Source: Dillenia suffruticosa
Lineage: Eukaryota > Streptophyta > Magnoliopsida > Dilleniales > Dilleniaceae
Direction of reading: 5' to 3'
Assembly (NCBI GenBank): GCA_033439265.1
Contig: JAVTVX010000012.1
Span: 37,537,261 to 37,601,260, forward strand
DNA: 64,000 nucleotides
Shown: positions 58,564-64,000 of the stretch, one piece after another
Layout: each line of letters opens with the position of its first letter
Numbering within the stretch: the stretch's first letter is position 1
Notes under the pieces: model-generated
The model's database searches: none
Told to the model about the DNA's origin: nothing
Seen by the model: only the letters and a program-made list of their open reading frames with translations
Made by a program: the position numbers and the translations under genes

Positions 58564-61237
58564 TGTCACGTCCCGAACCGGGATCGTGAATAGCCGCCCA
58601 TTGCCCCTAGATGCCGGCTGTATTTTTACAAAAAATAAGATAGAATCTCTCCATAAATCGGAGGTTTCTCATATACAATTTCACCTGTATATCACATTCA
58701 TCCTATAAAATAAATAAATGGTCATCTCGGCCTCTCCAAAATCAACAAATATCACAGCCAACATCCAAAACAACATAGAGCTATAAAGTTTCTAGCAGTC
58801 CTAGCAACAGATCTCTACTGTCATGCTCAACTAGAGTATGAACAGTCGCCACATCGAACGGACCTAACTTTTATCTTATATATAATAATTTTTCCAAATA
58901 ACATTCAAATACGTACAATCGCCTCGATGTAAACGAAATATGAGAATTTCACAACTAAATATATATAAATTATACAGTTATCCCAAAATAAGTACATGGT
59001 CAATTACGGAGCTCAATGTCAAAACCTCGTAGAGTCGAAAATAAATTACGGAATTCATCTTTCAAATTTAAACTTAAATCTCACCGTCGTGAATCACCTA
59101 AATCCACCAAAATTTTTAAAATCTGAAACGTCACTCCAGCACAACAATGATCCTGTCTGAAGAGGGAAATTGGAGGGGTGAGTATCATAAGAAGATACTC
59201 AGTGAGTGAAGAGAATAATATCAGTATAAATAGTGTGGGTGAACCATTGCAGTGTCAAATAATATCATTTGAAACAAAAATTTATATTTCACAGTAAAAT
59301 ATTATATATTTAGCCATTTGAAATCATTTAATCAATCACACGATAACAAACATGTATGCATCCATTTAAAAATCAAATAATAGTAGAGCAAGCCAAAGAT
59401 AATTTTGGCAAAGATCAACTATGACCAAGAACAGGTATATCGGGAGTTTTATTATACATAAACTTTAAAATCACTCTCTACCCCAACGTTGGCCATGAGT
59501 TCGCTGGGGCTAGTTCATCATCGTGTATAGGACCCTGACCGGTGTTAGACGGTGGCGTCACCCACGTCCTCTCCCTACTTGGATTCAACCGGCTGTGCCT
59601 ATAGCGTTTAAAATTAATGACGTTTGAGGATACCTCCTGCAGAAGCGTATCCGGACAACCTGTGCCTCTACAAACGCCCTTTGTAGCTACGAAATCCTGA
59701 ATATCATCATCATAGTATCACAAAAGTATAACGTCCAGGGTACAACGTCGCACAAGTAAAATCATATCATCCCATAACTAGTGGGCATCCAACCCACATA
59801 GTTCATCAAAGCATTTCAAATTTGCGTGTCAATACATTGCATCACATCATTTCAAAACAGCATATCAATGTAACGGTAGAAAAGAGAATTATCAATTTTC
59901 AAGTAATGGCACAATTTTTGTTTCATTTCAAACCATAGATGCATAGTTATCATAAACAACACAAAACAGATTTAAAATTTAATATCAAACGTCGAATCAA
60001 TGTATATTAAAAGCATGTTTTATCAAAAACATGACAGAAAACACGTTTTATTATTTTATGTAAGAGATTAGGGTCTTACTTACTTATCTAGTGAGGGTGG
60101 TCACTCCCTATTTTTCAAATCAATCCAATTGACTTCTCGAGTCTCCAAAAGACAAAACTAATCAAATTATCAAATTTTATATCAAATAAAACCCTAATAA
60201 GGGATTTCAATTTTTCTGTCCAATTTAATATAAGCTTAATTTACACAATCATTTCTAAATTCTCGTTTCATTAAATTTCGAATCATTTGGCTCGTCAATG
60301 ATCAAATTTCCAATATTTCTCATTTTCTCTAATTTTTCTCGAATTTAACACATTTCTAAATAGATATATAACTTCCGATTTTAAATTCAACATAAAATCA
60401 ACAAAATTTATTCAAACTTTGAAGTGAGTGCGTTTCTCTCACCTAGAATTTCTCGAGTTTCAGATCTAACTGTTGTTTGCCCGTCAGATTGGTCTAAAAC
60501 CTGTAATATTTTCAAATTTGAAAGAGATTAGTAACAACTAAATTTCTAACACCAAACTCTAGAATTTCAACCAAATCATAGTCGTTACCTGCAATGAAGA
60601 TGCAAATGAGCTCTCGAAGTGGAAAGTCAGTTGCGGGCTGGCGGTAACCAAATCATAGGCCGTCGCGGGCTTTTGGGCCAACGGGCTGGCGGGCTGGCGG
60701 GCTAGCGGGCTGGCCTGCTGGTGGGCTCGTAGGCTCGCAATTCGACTTGCTGGCAGCAGTAGGCTTCGCGGGTTGTAGTGGGCTCGCGGGTCAGCAGTGG
60801 GCTTCGTGGTCTGGTGGGCTCTCACAGGCTAGGGCTCGCGCTCGCGAGTTGGATTGAGCTCGCGAGTGGATCGCGTGCTCATGCAATGGGTCGCACGCTG
60901 GAGCACGCTCGCGTAGTGGGTCGCGCGCTGGAGCGTGCTCGGGCAGTGGGTCACGTGCTGGAGCGCGCTCGCGCAATGGGTCGCGCGCTGGCGCTCGTGC
61001 TGGGGCCGTGCATGGGTCGCGCACTGTGGGCTGCAGAGCGCTCGTGCGCAGGCGTGCTCCCGAGTAGGCGTACGCTCGCACTATGGAGCGCTCGGGCAGA
61101 AGGTTCAGCGCAGAGGCACTCTCGCGCGAGAAAGGAGGAACTGCAGGCTAGCGCGCTCACGCGAGGAGGGAGGAGCAGCAGCGGTGGGTGGCAGAAGGGA
61201 GAGACCGCAGCGGAGGAGAAGAGCAACGGCAGAGGAG

Positions 61238-61283
<46 letters not shown>

Positions 61284-61376
61284 ATTAGGGCTTTTTAGCC
61301 CTAATCCAATTTTGGGATTTTTTTTCTTTTTCCTTTTCTTTTCTTCTCTTTTTTTCTTTTTTTTTTCTGTGTTACA
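58564..61376 (-). repeat. 5' LTR of the nested gypsy element, full length
   Basis: About 2.8 kb, TGTCACGTCCCGAACCGGG at one end and TGTGTTACA at the other. It contains a GC-rich GCTCGCG array (60830-61090) and a GA microsatellite (61243-61279) near the element's U3 start. Confidence 0.88.
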
Positions 61377-61790
61377 GATCACATCTGACACGTTCTGAAT
61401 CATGCGAAGAGATACGGAAAAAAGCCAAACTGCATCACCGAGCAAAATTGGGGCATGATTGTGAATTTTTGGGAATGGAAGGAAAGCAAACGAAGGAGTG
61501 AGTAGAATAAAAAAACTAAGCTTATAATTCAGGGGAATTGTCTGCGACGTATGCGGGAGGCTCGATCAATATCGATGAATATGGAAATAAATTGGTAATT
61601 TTATACAAATACTAATTTTTTAATATAATTTAAACTATTTCATTATTTCTAACAGCGTTTTTTTTATTTTAGGCCAAGGAAACAGGGACCGAGCCTTCAT
61701 TCATAGATATTTTCACCCGCACATTTGAGAAAAAAGATAAGACTTGAAACGAGGAGAGAGCTAGAGCAATTAAGGTTTGTAATTTCAAAA
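61377..61790 (+). pseudogene. TnpA-like gene, 3' part beyond the gypsy insertion
   Basis: This side starts with the duplicated GATCA and continues the interrupted gene (IMRRDTEKSQTASPSKIGA). An exon at 61673-61774, bounded by AG and GT, encodes AKETGTEPSFIDIFTRTFEK. The family pattern here is an A.ETG..PS...IF..T block near the C-terminus. A TGA replaces the expected Trp codon late in this exon. The gene was inactivated by the insertion and later decay. Confidence 0.65.
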
Positions 61791-62519
61791 CTTCCAATTA
61801 TTTAATAAACATTTTCAATGTTGATTTGAATATATTATGTTGAACATATCATAACAATGTAGGAAAATGAATTTATTAGGTTAGTCTCTTCCAAGTTTAT
61901 TTTTATTGCTGATTTGATTCTTTGATTTCAAATAAATTACTTGATAGAGATTCTCTCTCTTTTTTTTTTTATAAATTTTAACTTATTCAATATTAATATG
62001 AATGTTCATAATTTAGATCATATATAGTTTCATGATTTATGTTTCCAGTTTTTTTTATTTTTCTTCATATATATATATATATTTAGTCAAGATTATATGT
62101 GATTGTATTATATTGTTATTGTAAATTTATTTTAATTTTTCTTATGACAATACAGGAAGTCGTGCTTAAAATTGTGATGAAGGTAATGATTTTTTCGATG
62201 ATGATGATGATGGTGGAAGTCGTGCTTAAAATTGTGTACTTTTATTTGACTGTTATATTTTGATACTCGTTACATTGATTTTTTTGGTTATGTATGGTTA
62301 TTGATATTTTAACATTTAGACTTGATATTGCTTTTATCTTTGATATTACTATTATGATTTCTTGTTGAATTTTTAATTTATTGATCTTATTGAATAGTTA
62401 ATTATATTGATGAGTATAGATGAATGAAATTTGATATAAAAAATGATTTGGATGATTAATTGTTGATGGGGTTGGATGAATATGTATAAATACAGGTTAT
62501 ATAGGGAAAAATGGTTCAA

Positions 62520-63190
62520 ATATGTCAATAAAATTTATTTTTGTCGCAAAATACATATTCATCGCAAAATTTGTCCCTGAAAACTATATTCGTTGTAAAT
62601 TTTGTTACTAAAATTGAATTATAAATTTTGATTAACGATGAATTTTGCAACGAAAAACATTTGTCGCAAATTTACGACAAATTCTGCGACGAATTTTTTT
62701 TCGTTCCTAATTTGTCACGAATTCCATTTCGTTGCAAAAATTCTGACGAAAAAAACTATTCGTCGCAAATTTTTGATGAAAATTAGATTCGTGACAAATA
62801 TGCGACAAAAAATATTTCGTGGCAAATTTGTGATAAATTATTTTTCGTTCGTAATTTGCGACGAATAACTTATTCATTGCAAAATTTGCAACAAATAAAA
62901 TTTTCGTCATAAATTTTACAACGAAAATTTTATTTGTTGCAAATTTGCGATGAAAATTTTATTTGTTGCACATTTGCGACGAATAAAATTTTCTTTGCTA
63001 AGTTCATTGTACATTTGTGATGAATTTTACGACAAAAAAATATTTGTTGGAAATTTTTACGACGAATAATTAGTTTTTCGTTTTAAAATTTTGTGACGGC
63101 TTATTAGCAACGAAAAAAATTTGTTACAAAATTCGTCGCAAATTTGTTTTTGGACGAATTTTTCTTGCAAATTTGTCGCAAATTGATTTT
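62520..63190. repeat. Right subterminal repeat array of the CACTA element
   Basis: Over 650 bp consist largely of variants of TTCGTCGCAAATTTGCGACGAA in both orientations. Many form short palindromes. Open frames rich in KFATNF/NFATK across this stretch are repeat artefacts. Confidence 0.85.
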
Positions 63191-63206
63191 TTTTTTTGTT
63201 GTGAAA

Positions 63207-64000
63207 CTCAATATCAAAAGTTCCAAATTACTCATCTAACTCTCCAAAGTTAGATATTAGTTTTGATTTTGGAGAAGGGATTAAGGGTTTAGAATTGTCA
63301 CAAAAAAGGAAGAATCAAGGGTTTGGTGACACCAAACTCGAAAGATTCTTTAGAAATAAAAATAAGGTGTTATAAACTTCCTATCCCAAGATTTAATTTA
63401 TCTAACTACTTATCCATTTGGATTTGGAAGATTTTAAAATCACATTAAGTGAGAGAAAAATAATTTTTGAATGTTAGAGTTTTGGGTTGACTTGGATAGA
63501 TTGATATTGATATTTGTGATAACTTGATATCTATTAGGGGTTGAACAAAACTAATCGAAATAAGATCTTTGTTGTAGAGAAATTTGAAAGTGACTACCCT
63601 CCCTAACACTGTTAATAGATTAATTATTATGTTCGTAAATGAGAAAATATTTTTTTTGGTTTTTTAAAATATTTTTCTTTAACTTGGATTTATATAATAT
63701 TTTGTGAATATGGATTATTTCTTGAAAATATCTTGATTTTGAGCCATGAAACTTATGCACTTGCAAATGTATTATGTGTCATGCTAAATTTTTTCATGGA
63801 AATTGTTGTTGAACTCATAAATTGAGATATTTTGTTGAATCTTTATGGTATATATTATGTTGTTTTGTAAAATGGTGCATGCTTAGAATGTGAATACCTA
63901 TATATATATGTGATGATTAGTCTAAACTTTCACGGTTCAATTTTATAGGGCAGCGTGGAGAGGTTGTTAGACTTGAGGGGGTAGACATAGTACAGCAATA
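63207..64000. other. Right flank, no gene recognised
   Basis: AT-rich DNA outside the CACTA element. A short TA run occurs at 63900-63909. Nothing with family features is seen. Confidence 0.45.

Larger units (their letters stand above)
52274..61376 (-). mobile_element. Second minus-strand Ty3/gypsy chromovirus, nested and degenerate
   Basis: LTRs at 52274-53871 and 58564-61376 flank a minus-strand gag-pol. A perfect GATCA duplication (52269-52273 and 61377-61381) proves insertion into the CACTA element. The PBS, TGATATCAGAGC on the minus strand, is at 58545-58556. LTR starts and ends (TGTCACG..., ...TTACA) and GC-rich arrays show it belongs to the family of the 27282-37909 element, but it is clearly older. 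The left LTR lacks over a kilobase present in the right one. Confidence 0.93.
45914..63203. mobile_element. Large CACTA (En/Spm) transposon containing a nested gypsy element
   Basis: The left end reads CATTACAAGAAAAC (45914), one base off the CACTACAAGAAAA consensus. The right end, reversed from 63203, reads CACAACAAAAAA. Both flanks are AAA (45911-45913 and 63204-63206), the expected 3-bp duplication. Subterminal arrays of GCGACGAA/TTCGTCGC-like repeats occur at 45940-46150, 46600-46800 and 62520-63190. Inside, on plus, are a TNP2 transposase and a TnpA-like gene, both broken. Without the 9.1-kb nested gypsy insertion the element would be about 8.2 kb. Confidence 0.88.

Noticed and set aside
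62638..62910. FATNF/KICRKF-rich frames on both strands
   Set aside because: Read-through of palindromic CACTA subterminal repeats.
62520..63190. Regular short repeats that could suggest a CRISPR-like array
   Set aside because: Units are variable, palindromic, not separated by unique spacers, and lie at a CACTA terminus in a plant genome.

Overview
The window is nuclear DNA of a flowering plant: AT-rich intergenic sequence, spliced genes, plant-type LTR retrotransposons, RTE and L1 LINEs, CACTA transposons and a conserved plant microRNA. I cannot place it below the level of angiosperm from sequence alone. Only three host loci are supported. They are exon 1 of a family-17 beta-1,3-glucanase (minus, 2408-2763), a complete two-exon ATP-dependent 6-phosphofructokinase (minus, 13799-15427), and a MIR160 precursor (minus, about 23285-23376).

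Left part (1-27.2 kb). The window opens inside the 3' end of a broken Ty1/copia element whose LTR ends at 1276, downstream of the glucanase exon. At 3581-5055 lies a long inverted repeat whose arms carry tRNA-like A and B boxes and which encloses a LINE tail. A degenerate CACTA element (5384-12563) has captured an auxilin-type J-domain exon, a copia reverse-transcriptase fragment and a foldback hairpin, and its transposase N-terminal segment is triplicated in tandem. PFK follows, then a 5'-truncated RTE LINE, a tandemly duplicated unknown block with a long GA microsatellite, weak coding-like stretches at 20.4-21.9 kb, MIR160 with a plausible TATA box, and a foldback MITE-like element.

Middle (27.1-45.9 kb). 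An old plus-strand Ty3/gypsy chromovirus (PBS at 27113, gag-pol remnants 37990-42806) is split by a young, nearly intact minus-strand gypsy element (27282-37909). The young element has 2.7-kb LTRs, a GTTTA target duplication, a tRNA-Met PBS and a single nonsense codon in integrase. To the right, a MITE-like element with a GGGTGTTTGGTT terminus is interrupted by a truncated L1 LINE.

Right part (45.9-63.2 kb). A 17.3-kb CACTA element with an AAA target duplication carries a broken TNP2 transposase and a second, TnpA/Transposase_24-like gene. The second gene is split by another minus-strand gypsy element (52274-61376, GATCA duplication). The element's subterminal arrays are built of GCGACGAA/TTCGTCGC-type repeats.

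The most interesting observation is that the two older gypsy elements carry an intron-like GT...AG insertion at exactly the same codon between gag and protease, while the young element is uninterrupted there. In the better-preserved copy the intron has an in-frame stop soon after the donor, so splicing could separate Gag from Gag-Pol production.
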